Source of the DNA: Peribacillus huizhouensis
GTDB taxonomy: Bacteria > Bacillota > Bacilli > Bacillales > DSM-1321
Direction of reading: 5' to 3'
Assembly: GCF_014138605.1 (NCBI RefSeq)
Contig: NZ_JACJHX010000006.1
Coordinates: forward strand, 124,001 to 188,000
DNA: 64,000 nucleotides
Shown: positions 27,608-36,936 of the stretch, in pieces
Position numbering within the stretch: the stretch's first letter is position 1
How the letters are laid out: every line of letters starts with the position of its first letter
The notes under the pieces: generated by a model
What the model saw: only the letters and a program-made list of their open reading frames with translations
What the model was told of the DNA's origin: nothing
Databases searched by the model: none
Position numbers and translations under genes: made by a program

Positions 27608-28639
27608 TTAATCAATAGTTACCCCTCTAAAATAGGATTTCTTCTTTCCAGAATTAGAAGCTGAAGTTTGCTCTAATTTTCTTATAACTTTTTTATATTT
27701 TTTCAAAGAATAAACCCACCCCGTATAGGATGCCGTGCTTTTTAATTCAGCGGAAATAAACACAACAGCTAGATAAGGAAAAAATTTATTGTGGCGAAAA
27801 CGGAGATCTTTCCAATAAACAAAGGTTCCATTTTTCTTTTTTTCGACAAAGGGGTAGGCATAATCGGTGCTTGAAAGAAAGTCAGTTACGAGACTGTTAT
27901 TCATGCTTTCCAAAATCATTTCAGAGTCTAACTGCTTTTTCGGTAGTGTATGTTCAATAATAAGGCTTTTTCTGGAATATTCACCGAATAAAAAATCATC
28001 CTCCGTTTCGATCAACAAACCCCAATAAAGGATTCTTGCTCTTGGCATTAGTTTGATGCGAATTGCATTTTGAAAATAACCTTGCAAATATCTTTTTGTA
28101 TAGTAGGCATAGGCAGTGCGAATCAATATATATAAGAACATCAGCAAGTATACGACAAGAAAAACTTTTCCTGTCTCATAAAAAGGAAGAAGAAAAAACC
28201 CAATAGTATGAAGTACTAAAATATTTGGATCTACTAATGGTATCGAATCAAATGAAATCCATTTTGCAGAAAATGGCCGAATTACCTGGGTTCCATGTAC
28301 ATTAAATAAATCTAAAAAGACATGCAAAATAACGGAAAGAAACGTCCAAATAAACAAATGTAAAAAGGATATATCAGGGAGAAAAGAATAAATGGTTCCA
28401 GAGACGGCAAGACCCCATAAAGGCAGGGCAAGTAGAGAATGTGATAACCCTCTATGATGGCGATAATAGCTGCTATTTCCTTTAAATTTATATACATAAT
28501 CAAAATCAGGTGCGTTTGAACCAATCAATGTACCTAATAGCGTTGCATATGATAAGGTTGTACTTTCAGCCACTATTGGATCTAATTGTGATAACGCCCC
28601 TAGACCTACGCCAATAATAATATGGGTAGTTGTATCCAT
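27608..28639 (-). CDS. YfhP-like membrane-bound metal-dependent hydrolase family protein
   Basis: A 343-aa protein of the LexA-binding/inner-membrane metal-dependent hydrolase family (YdjM/YfhP). The N-terminus MDTTTHIIIGVGLG carries the conserved D-x-x-T-H, followed by GSNAPDFDYVYKF and YYRHHRGLSHSLLALP, which supply likely metal ligands (His and Asp). HVFLDLFNVHGTQVIRPFS is another family block. Several TM helices fill residues 75-185 and a soluble domain follows. The biochemical role is unknown. It lies 16 bases downstream of the glycosyltransferase gene and is probably co-transcribed with it. Confidence 0.85.
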   Translation of the reverse strand: MDTTTHIIIGVGLGALSQLDPIVAESTTLSYATLLGTLIGSNAPDFDYVYKFKGNSSYYRHHRGLSHSLLALPLWGLAVSGTIYSFLPDISFLHLFIWTFLSVILHVFLDLFNVHGTQVIRPFSAKWISFDSIPLVDPNILVLHTIGFFLLPFYETGKVFLVVYLLMFLYILIRTAYAYYTKRYLQGYFQNAIRIKLMPRARILYWGLLIETEDDFLFGEYSRKSLIIEHTLPKKQLDSEMILESMNNSLVTDFLSSTDYAYPFVEKKKNGTFVYWKDLRFRHNKFFPYLAVVFISAELKSTASYTGWVYSLKKYKKVIRKLEQTSASNSGKKKSYFRGVTID

Positions 28640-28654
28640 TTTCTAATCTCCTCA

Positions 28655-29779
28655 CTAAAGAACTGAATTTTGACGGTTGATCCGATTAATTGCAAAATCG
28701 GCTATGAGAGTAGAAGATTGTGGTTTGTGAATTTTATGTAATGCCCTTTTCATGCTTTGAGCCGATTCTTCATTACTTGATAACTCATGTACGTGGTGAA
28801 CCGTTTCCGCTATAGTGTGGGAAATAAGAGCCGCTCCATTCTTTTCAAAATGCCGAGCGTTTTCGCTTTCTTGCCCGGGAACTGGATTATAAAGAATTAA
28901 CGGAATTTGCAACGCGGAAGCTTCAGTAAGAGTGATCCCTCCCGGTTTTGTAATTAAACAATCAGATATCGCCATAAGCTCATAGACTTTTTCTTCATAT
29001 CCGAATAGACGAAAAGACTCGGGAAAGTGAATAGCGAGCGGCAGAATCTTTTCGTATAAATTATTGTTTTTTCCACAAACTGCTACAACATAATAAGAAG
29101 GATTACACACAAGAAGCTGGCAAAGCTCTTTTACGTTTTTTAAAACACCTAGTGCTCCTGCAAGCACAGTAATCACTTTTTTATTCTGGTTAAAATTGTG
29201 TTTTTGGAAATAAGTTCTTTTATCAATATGCATTTCAAATTCTGGACGAATGGGTATCCCGCTTACCGTAATACATTTGTCCTTTATATATTGATTTAAT
29301 AAAGAGCTTTTAACCGAGTCGGAACCAGCAAAGTAATGATCAATTAATGGATTAATCCAATAAGGATGAATACAATAGTCGGTTATGACAGTGTAAGTTG
29401 GAATGAAAAATCCGGATCTTTTGCTAAGAAAAGGTGCAGCATGAAGAGGAAATGTTGTAATGATAAAATAGGGTAGATGGTCGTTAATAAGTTCCTGAAG
29501 CCTTTTTCGACCTAAATATCGCGAGAATTGAGACAGCCCTTTAGAATTTACTTTTTTCGTTCCGTAGTAAAACCATTTATAAAAAGAAGGTCTATAGGAA
29601 ACACTTTTGACTAGTAAAGATTGGGTAAAGGTAGAAAATGCTGGATAAGACTCACCGAATAAATCAGATACGATAGGTTCAAATCCTTTTTGTTTGAGTT
29701 CAGTTGCAATAACATTAGCAACCTGAAGATGGCCATTCCCATAATGGGCTGTAAGGATCAAAGCGGAAGGACGTCGCAA
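28655..29779 (-). CDS. Processive diacylglycerol glucosyltransferase-like protein (UgtP/MGDG-synthase family)
   Basis: GT28-type glycosyltransferase. The N-terminal ILTAHYGNGH is the MGDG-synthase motif, and the C-terminal donor site includes LITKPGGITLTEA and PGQESENARHFEKNGAA. Members add glucose or galactose from UDP-sugars to diacylglycerol for membrane glycolipid or lipoteichoic acid anchors. The start is taken as TTG at 29779, since GAGGGGG ends 8 bases upstream; the ATG at 29815 has no ribosome site. Length is then 374 aa, close to UgtP. It sits in an operon with the YfhP-like gene. Confidence 0.85.
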   Translation of the reverse strand: MRRPSALILTAHYGNGHLQVANVIATELKQKGFEPIVSDLFGESYPAFSTFTQSLLVKSVSYRPSFYKWFYYGTKKVNSKGLSQFSRYLGRKRLQELINDHLPYFIITTFPLHAAPFLSKRSGFFIPTYTVITDYCIHPYWINPLIDHYFAGSDSVKSSLLNQYIKDKCITVSGIPIRPEFEMHIDKRTYFQKHNFNQNKKVITVLAGALGVLKNVKELCQLLVCNPSYYVVAVCGKNNNLYEKILPLAIHFPESFRLFGYEEKVYELMAISDCLITKPGGITLTEASALQIPLILYNPVPGQESENARHFEKNGAALISHTIAETVHHVHELSSNEESAQSMKRALHKIHKPQSSTLIADFAINRINRQNSVL

Positions 29780-30069
29780 AACTAAAACCCCCTCTTGTTT
29801 TTTTAAGAGTAACATGGCTATTTTAAGGTAATATGAAGGGACAAGGAGGTTTTGTAAAGGGAATGAAAATATTTGATGAGATTTATGTGGAATTCATACA
29901 TGCCGTTGCTAGCATCTTATAATGAAGGATAGATCATATGGGGGATAATAAAAAAAATTTTGTTTAGGAAAGAAATATCCCTTTATTTTGAGTATCTAAG
30001 TATCGTAATGCACACTTTTACTACTGTAAAACATCAAAACCAAGAAATACAAACTTATTTAATCGGTTT

Positions 30070-30445
30070 TAGGAGAGAAGACTCCCACATCAAGGAATGT
30101 GAAGGGCATAGCCCAATGAGTAGGTGGGAGATGAATTACATTTTCATGTAGAAAAAACCTTATCACTATGGTGCAATTTCTAATTACAATTAGTTCTTTG
30201 AAAACTGAAGAAATAGAATTCTAGCAGGAATTGCGCCTGCTAGGTAAAATCTGCAATATTCTTGCGCCTCACACGTATCGAAGTTCTAAAGTAAGGCAAG
30301 TTGGCAAGCTCACAACGTACAAGTTATAAAGCCCTATCCGCTGGAACGTGGTTAGACTACTTAATAAATAGTCGATCCACCGGTGTTTGTAGGAATTCCC
30401 ACTTCAAATTTGGTTAGAAAATTAAAGGGAAGGTAGTTCAATCGT
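30070..30445. mobile_element. Possible IS200/IS605-type end relic
   Basis: A hairpin with arms ACTCCCACATC and GTAGGTGGGAG spans 30081-30130, and a second structured stretch ends GGAATTCCCACTTCAAATTTGG ... AAAGGGAAGGTAGTTCAAT (30392-30442). Both resemble the terminal hairpins and tnpB 3'-end regions of IS200/IS605 elements as I remember them. An extra perfect stem CTAGCAGG/CCTGCTAG lies at 30221-30243. No transposase or TnpB frame survives. The call is tentative; the remainder of 29816-30468 holds no gene. Confidence 0.3.
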
Positions 30446-30468
30446 TAAATCAATTAATAGTCATAACT

Positions 30469-30879
30469 TTAAGATTTGGTATAATTAAGGTCCCATATCA
30501 TACCAAAAGGATCTTGCACTTTTGCAAATTTTGCTCCCCAAAAAGTGTCTTGTAGCTCCATAAGGATAGTACCTTTTTGACTTAGTCGTTTATAAACATT
30601 TTGAATTTCCGCTTCGTTCTCGAAATCAATTGTCAAAGAAATGTGGTTCCCAATTTCAACTGAATTACCGGGAAATGTATCTGAAACCATGAAAAATAAA
30701 TCATCTTTTTTAAATTGAGCATGCATAATGCGATCATCAGCTTCTACTGGAGTTGGAAAGTCTGCTTCACCAAAGGTTTGGATACCAATGATTTCACCTT
30801 TAAAAATCTCCTTATAATATTCTAAAGCCTTTCTAGCCTTTCCGCTAAAATTTAGATAAGGCGTAATCTGTCTCATCAT
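30469..30879 (-). CDS. VOC-family protein, PhnB/glyoxalase-like
   Basis: A 136-aa vicinal-oxygen-chelate fold protein. ITPYLNFSGKARKALEYYKEIFKGE is the canonical start of the PhnB/YjdN (3-demethylubiquinone-like) group, followed by RIMHAQFKKDDLFFMVSDT and the C-terminal AKVQDPFGMIWDLNY, where the DPFGxxW motif is diagnostic. It probably forms a homodimer. The substrate is unknown, and family members include fosfomycin-resistance-like and glyoxalase-like proteins. GAGGAG precedes the ATG at 30879. Monocistronic. Confidence 0.88.
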   Translation of the reverse strand: MMRQITPYLNFSGKARKALEYYKEIFKGEIIGIQTFGEADFPTPVEADDRIMHAQFKKDDLFFMVSDTFPGNSVEIGNHISLTIDFENEAEIQNVYKRLSQKGTILMELQDTFWGAKFAKVQDPFGMIWDLNYTKS

Positions 30880-31335
30880 TACCGCTCCTCATTTTTCATT
30901 TTTTGTAATTTGTTCAACAACTGCACCTTTGCATCAGATCATAAAAACCCCAATACCTAATTCATTTAAAACCAGATTTAACTCTTAAGGTAGACTTACA
31001 GAGAAAATAAAGCCTCTAACTGTATATTTTACCGATGTCTACTATTATAACCACTAGAATAACAAAAACACAAGAATATACGTTCGTATATTTGGTAATA
31101 CGACCTAAAACAAGTAGCAAACCATTTTTGATAAAAAATTTTAAAATTACGACACGATAAAATCGTATTTAGAATTTGATATATTTTTTATAGGTAGTAT
31201 ACTTATTATACAAAAGGTGTTATCAAAAATAAATATTAAGGGTAATTTTGACGGTTTTCATAAGTCTTCATTTTACCTTTGTTTTAATGTGAAAGTACAT
31301 TTAGTTAATTCATTACATAATAAGGAGAATACAGT

Positions 31336-31641
31336 ATGGCATATTTATTACAAGTTGATTTTAAACATGAAGGACCGTATGGGGATGAGATGGCAAAAGC
31401 TTTCTCTGAATTAGCTAAAAGTATCAATGAAGAACCAGGTTTTCTTTGGAAAATATGGACAGAGAATCAACAAACGAATGAAGCAGGCGGAATTTATATT
31501 TTTGAGAAAAAAGAAGATGCTGAAAAATATGTAGATAAACACACTAAAAGATTGAGTGGATTCGGAATCACAAATGCAAACATGAAAATTTTTGATATTA
31601 ATGAACGACTTTCTCAAATTACCCAATCACCTTTAAAATAA
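31336..31641 (+). CDS. YdhR-family putative monooxygenase
   Basis: A 101-aa dimeric alpha/beta-barrel protein. MAYLLQVDFKHEGPYGDEM, AKSINEEPGFLWKIWTEN, EAGGIYIFEKKEDAEKYVDKH and FGITNANMKIFDINERLSQ match the YdhR (putative mono-oxygenase) family in order. The natural substrate is unknown; structural relatives act on aromatic polyketides. AAGGAG lies 9 bases before the ATG. It stands alone with no flavin or redox partner adjacent. Confidence 0.85.
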   Translation: MAYLLQVDFKHEGPYGDEMAKAFSELAKSINEEPGFLWKIWTENQQTNEAGGIYIFEKKEDAEKYVDKHTKRLSGFGITNANMKIFDINERLSQITQSPLK

Positions 31642-32549
31642 CCAACTATGGCACTATTTAGGTGGGATCGTACCTGAGCCCATTTGGGTGGATACACAAA
31701 GGACTCGAAATGAGATTAGAGGACGCTTGCAAAATTATCTAGATAAGAATTGATATAAACATCCATCTTATACTTGGATTGCATTGTAGGGTTTGGTCCA
31801 TTTGTTTTTGACTATTTACTTCACCAAAGTAGAAAACATTCTAAAAACCTTGGCCCTCACTTTGGACCAAGGTTTTCTACATAAATGGCAGTAATTTTTT
31901 TCTATTTCATATTTAATTAACTCGATAGATTCTACATTAGCCTTTACGGAGATTTTCCCCCATTCACTAATATAAGGTCATATTTCTTAACGATTGCATT
32001 TATCTAAACAATATTAGAGCATAACTGTTACTTCAAGGGGTTTCAAAATGCTTTCTATCTCACTTAAAAACCACAAATTCATATCACTCACAATAAATCT
32101 AAGTCTTTAATCTGTTATTAAATCTTTTTAACGAAATTCGTTTTCGAGATAAAACGAATGGTATACCTCCCATGGTCCTGCTCTATTTTAGATAAATCAA
32201 CTATACATTCAATTTCAAATCCCCATTATTCCATTATGACATTTACTATCCATTTATCAATAAACTATAAATAGTACAATCAAAGAATCTTAATTATACG
32301 ATGACATAAATCTTTGTGAATTTTAATAATGAACTTCCAATATATTAAAAGGTGTACAGTATGTATTGGGTATATTTGTCAGATTTATATAATAATAATA
32401 TTGAAGGGTTTAAAGAATAAATGGCGCGATACCGTGAAAAAATTTTTAGAATTATTTATGTAAGCACATTAAATTGAAGTACAAGCGATATATTCCGACA
32501 CAAAGGCATACTTACGGAACCAAATACTCAAACTTGGAGGTAATTTAAA
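31642..32549. other. Gene-poor region with a coding relic and a hairpin
   Basis: Immediately after the YdhR stop, one frame reads WHYLGGIVPEPIWVDTQRTR and ends RLQNYLDKN at about 31755, a protein-like fragment without a start. A perfect hairpin AAAACCTTGG/CCAAGGTTTT (about 31844-31876) ending in TTTTCT could be a terminator. Beyond that, to 32549, I see only AT-rich sequence and the ferredoxin ribosome site GGAGG. Confidence 0.4.
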
Positions 32550-32792
32550 ATGACATTTGTAATAACTTCACCATGCATAAAAGAGCTTGCAGCGGAATGT
32601 GTAGATGTTTGTCCAGTAGATTGTATTTCAAAAGGTGATAACCAATATTTTATTGATCCAGATATATGTATTGATTGTGGTGCTTGTGAACCAGTTTGTC
32701 CTGTAAAGGCTATATTTTATGAAGATGAGGTACCTGAAGAAGAAAGTGAATATATTCAAAAAGCCAAATCGTTCTTTGGAACTAAATCATGA
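32550..32792 (+). CDS. 4Fe-4S (7Fe-type) ferredoxin
   Basis: An 80-aa ferredoxin of the Bacillus seven-iron type. The first cluster region is CIKELAAECVDVCPVDCI, where the spacing C-x7-C-x3-C ... CP suits a 3Fe-4S or modified cluster, and the second is CIDCGACEPVCPVKAI, a classical CxxCxxCxxxCP 4Fe-4S site. The acidic tail (YEDEVPEEESEYIQ) helps docking to partners such as P450 or other oxidoreductases. TTGGAGG precedes the ATG by about 9 bases. Monocistronic, followed by a terminator. It is similar to B. subtilis Fer in size. Confidence 0.92.
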   Translation: MTFVITSPCIKELAAECVDVCPVDCISKGDNQYFIDPDICIDCGACEPVCPVKAIFYEDEVPEEESEYIQKAKSFFGTKS

Positions 32793-32873
32793 TAAGTGTA
32801 TTGTCGCTTAACACCAATCATAAAAAATTGACTATAATTTGAAGGTCGAATAGTAAATATTAATAAGAAAGTA

Positions 32874-32914
32874 GCTGTTTCGAAAAGTAATATTTTTTCG
32901 GATCAGTTTTTTTA
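32874..32914 (+). terminator. Terminator downstream of ferredoxin
   Basis: CTGTTTCGAAAA pairs with TTTTTTCGGATCAG, allowing G-T pairs and one mismatch, and is followed by TTTTTTT. Confidence 0.65.
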
Positions 32915-33096
32915 TATATTTGGTCTGTACCAATTAAACCTTATTCTTTTTATGGTCCAATTAAGATGTTATCCCTTTGTAATAAAACTTATTTGTTATG
33001 TAACTTCATGGAAATAAAACTGAAAAGAATCATTGGTAATATTTTAAGAAGTGTTTTTTTTATGGGACATATTGAGTATAGTCGAGGGGGATAAAG

Positions 33097-33435
33097 ATGG
33101 AAACACATATAAAAAAAGCTTTAGACGAGTGGAAAGAAGAAATTAGTGAAGAATTAAATGTGATTGAAAAAGAATACGAAGAAGTTAAACGTGAACTTCA
33201 AGTTTATTCTTATAAATTCAATATTACTAAACAAGTAGTACAATCTACAATAAATGATGAAATAATTCGAGACATTCGGGATCTTTACCATAAGCCATTT
33301 GAACAAAAAGTAAGCCAATTGAAAGAATCAATAAAAGAGCTTGAAGAAAAGAAAAAAGTTTTTCAAATGTTTGTTGATAAAATTGAAAGGGTAAGTGAAA
33401 AAGAAGAAGGAAAGCCTTATGTTTCTGTCATATAA
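33097..33435 (+). CDS. Small coiled-coil protein, 112 aa, unknown function
   Basis: I recognise no domain. The protein is dominated by heptad-rich helices (METHIKKALDEWKEEI; VIEKEYEEVKRELQVYSYKF; KVSQLKESIKELEEKKKVFQ) and is strongly charged, with no signal peptide or TM helix. A short conserved-looking centre NDEIIRDIRDLYHKPFEQK links two coils. GAGGGGGAT lies a few bases before the ATG, so translation is credible. It stands alone between the ferredoxin terminator and a dispersed repeat. It may be a structural or scaffold protein; no function is claimed. Confidence 0.6.
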   Translation: METHIKKALDEWKEEISEELNVIEKEYEEVKRELQVYSYKFNITKQVVQSTINDEIIRDIRDLYHKPFEQKVSQLKESIKELEEKKKVFQMFVDKIERVSEKEEGKPYVSVI

Positions 33436-33530
33436 GAAACATAATAGGTAACGTGAATTCTACTTATTAACGAAAAATTGATAAAGTACAATTTCAATGA
33501 ATCACAGACTAAATACGCAACGTTCTTTAT

Positions 33531-33600
33531 CTCCCACTTACGCTTTCTTGATTCCTCTAAGCCTTAAAGTGAGGGGTTACTTGCCGTTAATGCGGAATAA
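33531..33600. repeat. Dispersed palindromic repeat copy
   Basis: CTCCCACTTACGCTTTCTTG ... AAAGTGAGGGGTTACTTGCCGTTAATGCGGAATAA matches the module at 57014-57085 in order and spacing. An unrelated hairpin follows (AAGTGTGAAAATGAGC/GCTCATTTTCACACTT, 33634-33669, then TTTTTTAC), which could end the minus-strand chitinase-like gene. Confidence 0.7.
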
Positions 33601-33722
33601 ACAGTGTCACTTCATCAGATCATTTAGTTAAGTGTGAAAATGAGCGGTTATTCTGCTCATTTTCACACTTGAGCTTTTTTACATTATTAGAAGAACATTT
33701 ATTTTGTGCAATTATTTAAGGT

Positions 33723-34889
33723 TTAATCTGTTCCTCTTTGTGTATCATCTTCTTTAAATACATAACTATCTTCAGCCTGCAATGCTTTGGAAATAACACC
33801 CGTCAAACTGTATAATCCTTCTGCGTCATGACCGGCCTCCCAAAGCATCATCCCACCAAATCCATGATCTAGTGCTAACTTTGTTTTCTTTAGAATGGTC
33901 TTGGCACCGTTGTAATAATATGTTGTTCCATTCATGTTCACAGTATCATGTTCAGCATTTTCTGTATTATTTTTTATTATTGCCGCGTAGGAAATCTGCT
34001 TAATGGAAGGATCTTCTGGCTGTGCATAAAACGGAACACCCAATACTAGTTTTTCTTTTGAAAGATTATGAGAATCAAACAGCCTAGTCCAATAGTTTAC
34101 GATTTTCTCGTTAAACGGATATGGGGACAAGTTAGCAGCGTTATATCCACCATCCCACTGACCGTCATACGCCATTATATTTACATGGTCGACATATTGG
34201 AACATCGATGGTTCATATAGGACATAATTACTTTGAGTACCTGTAACACTATTAATTTTAGCTTGAACTGCAATTGACAATTCTTTGTTTTTATCATGAA
34301 GCTTTTCACTTAGTAATTTGATAAAACTAGTTAAATTTTGAGCATCCTCCCATGATCGAGGATGTTCAAAATCAATATCTATGCCATCAAGCTTTTCCCG
34401 TTCTACTATACTTATAAGCTCATTGACAAGCTTAGATCTCGATGTTGAATTGGCTATCGCTGACTTAAAATACTCATAGGATTCGCCACCCTGGATATGA
34501 TACCACCCGCCTACAGCAAGTATAGCTTTTGTATCATGCTCATGTGCTTTTGAAACCATTAGCCGTAAATTATTCAAAGCGGTTTCTCCATTAAGCAAAA
34601 GTCCACCATCCTTTGTAGGGTGGGCAAAGGAAAAGATAATATGTGTCAAATTATCGTAATCAACCAGATTGGGATCACGAAAATCCTGAATGTAGCCAAT
34701 TAATACTTTGTCTTTTGCCGATTCTAACTTTGGCAGTTGCTTAGGGAGAGGCTTTATAAATGATTTGGATGCTTGTTCCATTATTAACCTTTCTTGCTGA
34801 CTATTCGTAGAAAATAATTTACCTGCAAAAAATCCTCCTGTGAAAGTTATCACCAATATTAGAGGTAGAAGGAATTTAAGATTTTTCAT
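33723..34889 (-). CDS. Secreted or membrane-anchored glycosyl hydrolase family 18 (chitinase-like) protein
   Basis: GH18 enzyme of 388 aa. The N-terminus has an uncleaved-looking signal anchor (FLLPLILVITFTGGFFAGKLF) that would tether it outside the membrane. The barrel starts at VLIGYIQDFRDP; the catalytic motif LDGIDIDFEHP preserves DxxDxDxE with the acid Glu. LGVPFYAQP and GGMMLWEAGHD are later barrel strands. The start is the ATG at 34889, 9 bases after GGGGAGG; the ATG at 34907 precedes that site. It may act on chitin or on peptidoglycan-like N-acetylglucosamine polymers. Monocistronic. Confidence 0.87.
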   Translation of the reverse strand: MKNLKFLLPLILVITFTGGFFAGKLFSTNSQQERLIMEQASKSFIKPLPKQLPKLESAKDKVLIGYIQDFRDPNLVDYDNLTHIIFSFAHPTKDGGLLLNGETALNNLRLMVSKAHEHDTKAILAVGGWYHIQGGESYEYFKSAIANSTSRSKLVNELISIVEREKLDGIDIDFEHPRSWEDAQNLTSFIKLLSEKLHDKNKELSIAVQAKINSVTGTQSNYVLYEPSMFQYVDHVNIMAYDGQWDGGYNAANLSPYPFNEKIVNYWTRLFDSHNLSKEKLVLGVPFYAQPEDPSIKQISYAAIIKNNTENAEHDTVNMNGTTYYYNGAKTILKKTKLALDHGFGGMMLWEAGHDAEGLYSLTGVISKALQAEDSYVFKEDDTQRGTD

Positions 34890-35632
34890 AGATGTATTCC
34901 TCCCCATACTTATTCAACATAAGAATTGTATCAATAAAATAGATAAGAAGGGTGTGGTAAAATCAAACATATCATAATATTAAGGAAGAAGGGGAAGTGG
35001 GTGTAGATGGGAAAGGAGACGAATCCTAATATAAAAAAACACCTTTTAATCTTTTAAATAATTTAAGCAAAACTATCGCTCACGGAGTGTGAAGATGGAG
35101 ATTCTAGAACTCAATTTCTATGAGTTTAAAGTATTTCTAGTGATGAAAATGATAAATAATACCGAATTATTGAAGTAGATGTACCTGACTCAAAAAATTG
35201 GAGAGCTTACTTAGCCTCAATCTACCAAAAGAATCATGTGTAAAACTCTAGAAATATAATAAACTTTAAACTGTATTAAAGTTAACTCAGGGTTCACATT
35301 CAATAGATTTAGCAGATTTTTGATTGATGTAGGAATATTTATTAATGAATTATAGAATGGGATAATGCAGATAAGTTAAATTAAATTCAACATCTCTCAT
35401 CACCAACAAACAGGAGATGTTTAATCAGTTTGCTACGGTAATAAGTATTAACTATAATAAAATTCTCATTGTGTTCCCAAATTTATTAACATGATACTAA
35501 TAATAAAGAAATTTGGTATGGATAATAAAATTAGGCTATGTAAACAAATATTGTTGTCAAAAAAACAAATCATGAATTACATAGCCTAAATAAATAATTT
35601 CATTCAAATTAAGTAAGATCCTTTGTTTTTTC
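34890..35632. other. Gene-free region with a coding relic and a large hairpin
   Basis: About 740 bases. One frame near 35170-35242 reads YRIIEVDVPDSKNWRAYLAS and ends IYQKNHV, after an in-frame stop (SDENDK*), so it is a relic of an unknown gene. TTAGGCTATGTAA (35531-35543) pairs perfectly with TTACATAGCCTAA (35577-35589) across a 33-base loop and may terminate the minus-strand gene ending at 35633. Confidence 0.45.
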
Positions 35633-36556
35633 TCAAGACTTTAACTGCCACCATTTTTTCTTCTTTTCTTTAGCTGCTGCGGCGTCACGATAGGTTGATA
35701 TCATAACTTTAAACACCTCTTCTATTTTTTTTATTTCACCGGTCGATTGTTTTAAATCGTTAAGTGATTCAATTAAATCATCCTGCCTAGTATCAAATGA
35801 TTGCGTAATATGTCTTATTTCATCCTTTGTTTCCTGAACTGTGTTAGAGACTTTCTCTAGTACATTTTGATTCTCTATTTCAGTAACTTTAACAGTCAGA
35901 TCCATTCGCTTCGAAAGCTTTTCGAAAGTAGCTTTCGAATCCTTCACAATGTCAACAGATAGGGCTGCGAATGTTTCAGAGGTACGTTCCGAAGCTTTCA
36001 TAACCATCTCCGAAATTTCATGAACATCCACTTTTCTTTTATCATCTGATCTCTGAATAGATTTAGAGATTTCATCAACTGTTTGGAAAGAGACGTTTAT
36101 AAACTCATTTTTGATCTCTTCAATGAGTACATTACGGCTTACGTCCATCTCATTTTTGATTTCTGATAAAAGATTCTCCTTAAATGTTTCCAAAGCGGTA
36201 TTAAACTCTAACATATTGTCTGTCTGCTGCCCCTTAGATGTCTGAATGGATATCTCTTCTACTGGCGGAATCGTCATTTCGAATGTTTCGGAAGTAGGTT
36301 CTGAATCGATTTTCATATGTTTTTTTAATAATGAACGAATCATCCCTTTACTTATATCTTGTTCACGCATCTCTTTTATTTTATTAAGCAGTGTGATCTC
36401 TTTCTCTGTATAATATCTTGCACCTTGCTTTGTACGAGGAATAATAAGAAGACCTTGTAAATCCCTTTCCCACTGTCTAATTGTACCTGTTGGAATATTT
36501 ATTTGCTTAGAAACTTCATTAATTGAATAGGCTCTTAAAATCTGGCTATTGTTCAT
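35633..36556 (-). CDS. MerR-type HTH protein with long coiled coil (DUF3967-like)
   Basis: A 307-aa protein. Residues 1-80 form a MerR-like winged helix (YSINEVSKQINIPTGTIRQW, then TKQGARYYTEKEITLLNKIKEMR), followed by a linker and then about 190 residues of heptad-rich helix (ALETFKENLLSEIKNEMD and following). The C-terminus ends AAAAKEKKKKWWQLKS, a Lys/Trp tail as in DUF3967 proteins. Such MerR-plus-coil proteins occur on Bacillus plasmids and resemble RacA/TlpA-style DNA-binding coils. AAAGGAATGGAG precedes the ATG. It may bind DNA as an extended dimer in segregation or regulation. It is isolated here. Confidence 0.75.
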   Translation of the reverse strand: MNNSQILRAYSINEVSKQINIPTGTIRQWERDLQGLLIIPRTKQGARYYTEKEITLLNKIKEMREQDISKGMIRSLLKKHMKIDSEPTSETFEMTIPPVEEISIQTSKGQQTDNMLEFNTALETFKENLLSEIKNEMDVSRNVLIEEIKNEFINVSFQTVDEISKSIQRSDDKRKVDVHEISEMVMKASERTSETFAALSVDIVKDSKATFEKLSKRMDLTVKVTEIENQNVLEKVSNTVQETKDEIRHITQSFDTRQDDLIESLNDLKQSTGEIKKIEEVFKVMISTYRDAAAAKEKKKKWWQLKS

Positions 36557-36936
36557 ATCTCCATTCCTTTCTATTTGGAAACTTAAATGGGGTTAATTTA
36601 AGTAATATTCTTTATTGAGGTTCACTTTTTCCTGCTACTAGACAAAAGCTTTCAAAAGAAGGGTAGATTCAACAAAAACTGTTATTTTAATGCGAAATTC
36701 GTCGTACCAAAAACTGAGTGTTTGCTATTTAATTTAATGAATGATCTTTTTCGTAAATAAGCAAAGAGGGCTCATGTGAAAATAAAAAAGTTTAATGATT
36801 ATACGGGATTAATGAGTTTTTATGCGGAAAATAACTAGAAATTCTATCTTTTAGTTAAAAAAGACGAATGAATTATATTTATTAGCTGATAAAATTCGTG
36901 TATAATTCTTTTGACTAGAAAGTGGGGGGGATTTAT

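Noticed and set aside
35007-35057. Short frame MGKETNPNIKK... after an apparent ribosome site
   Set aside because: Only 16 codons, without any support.
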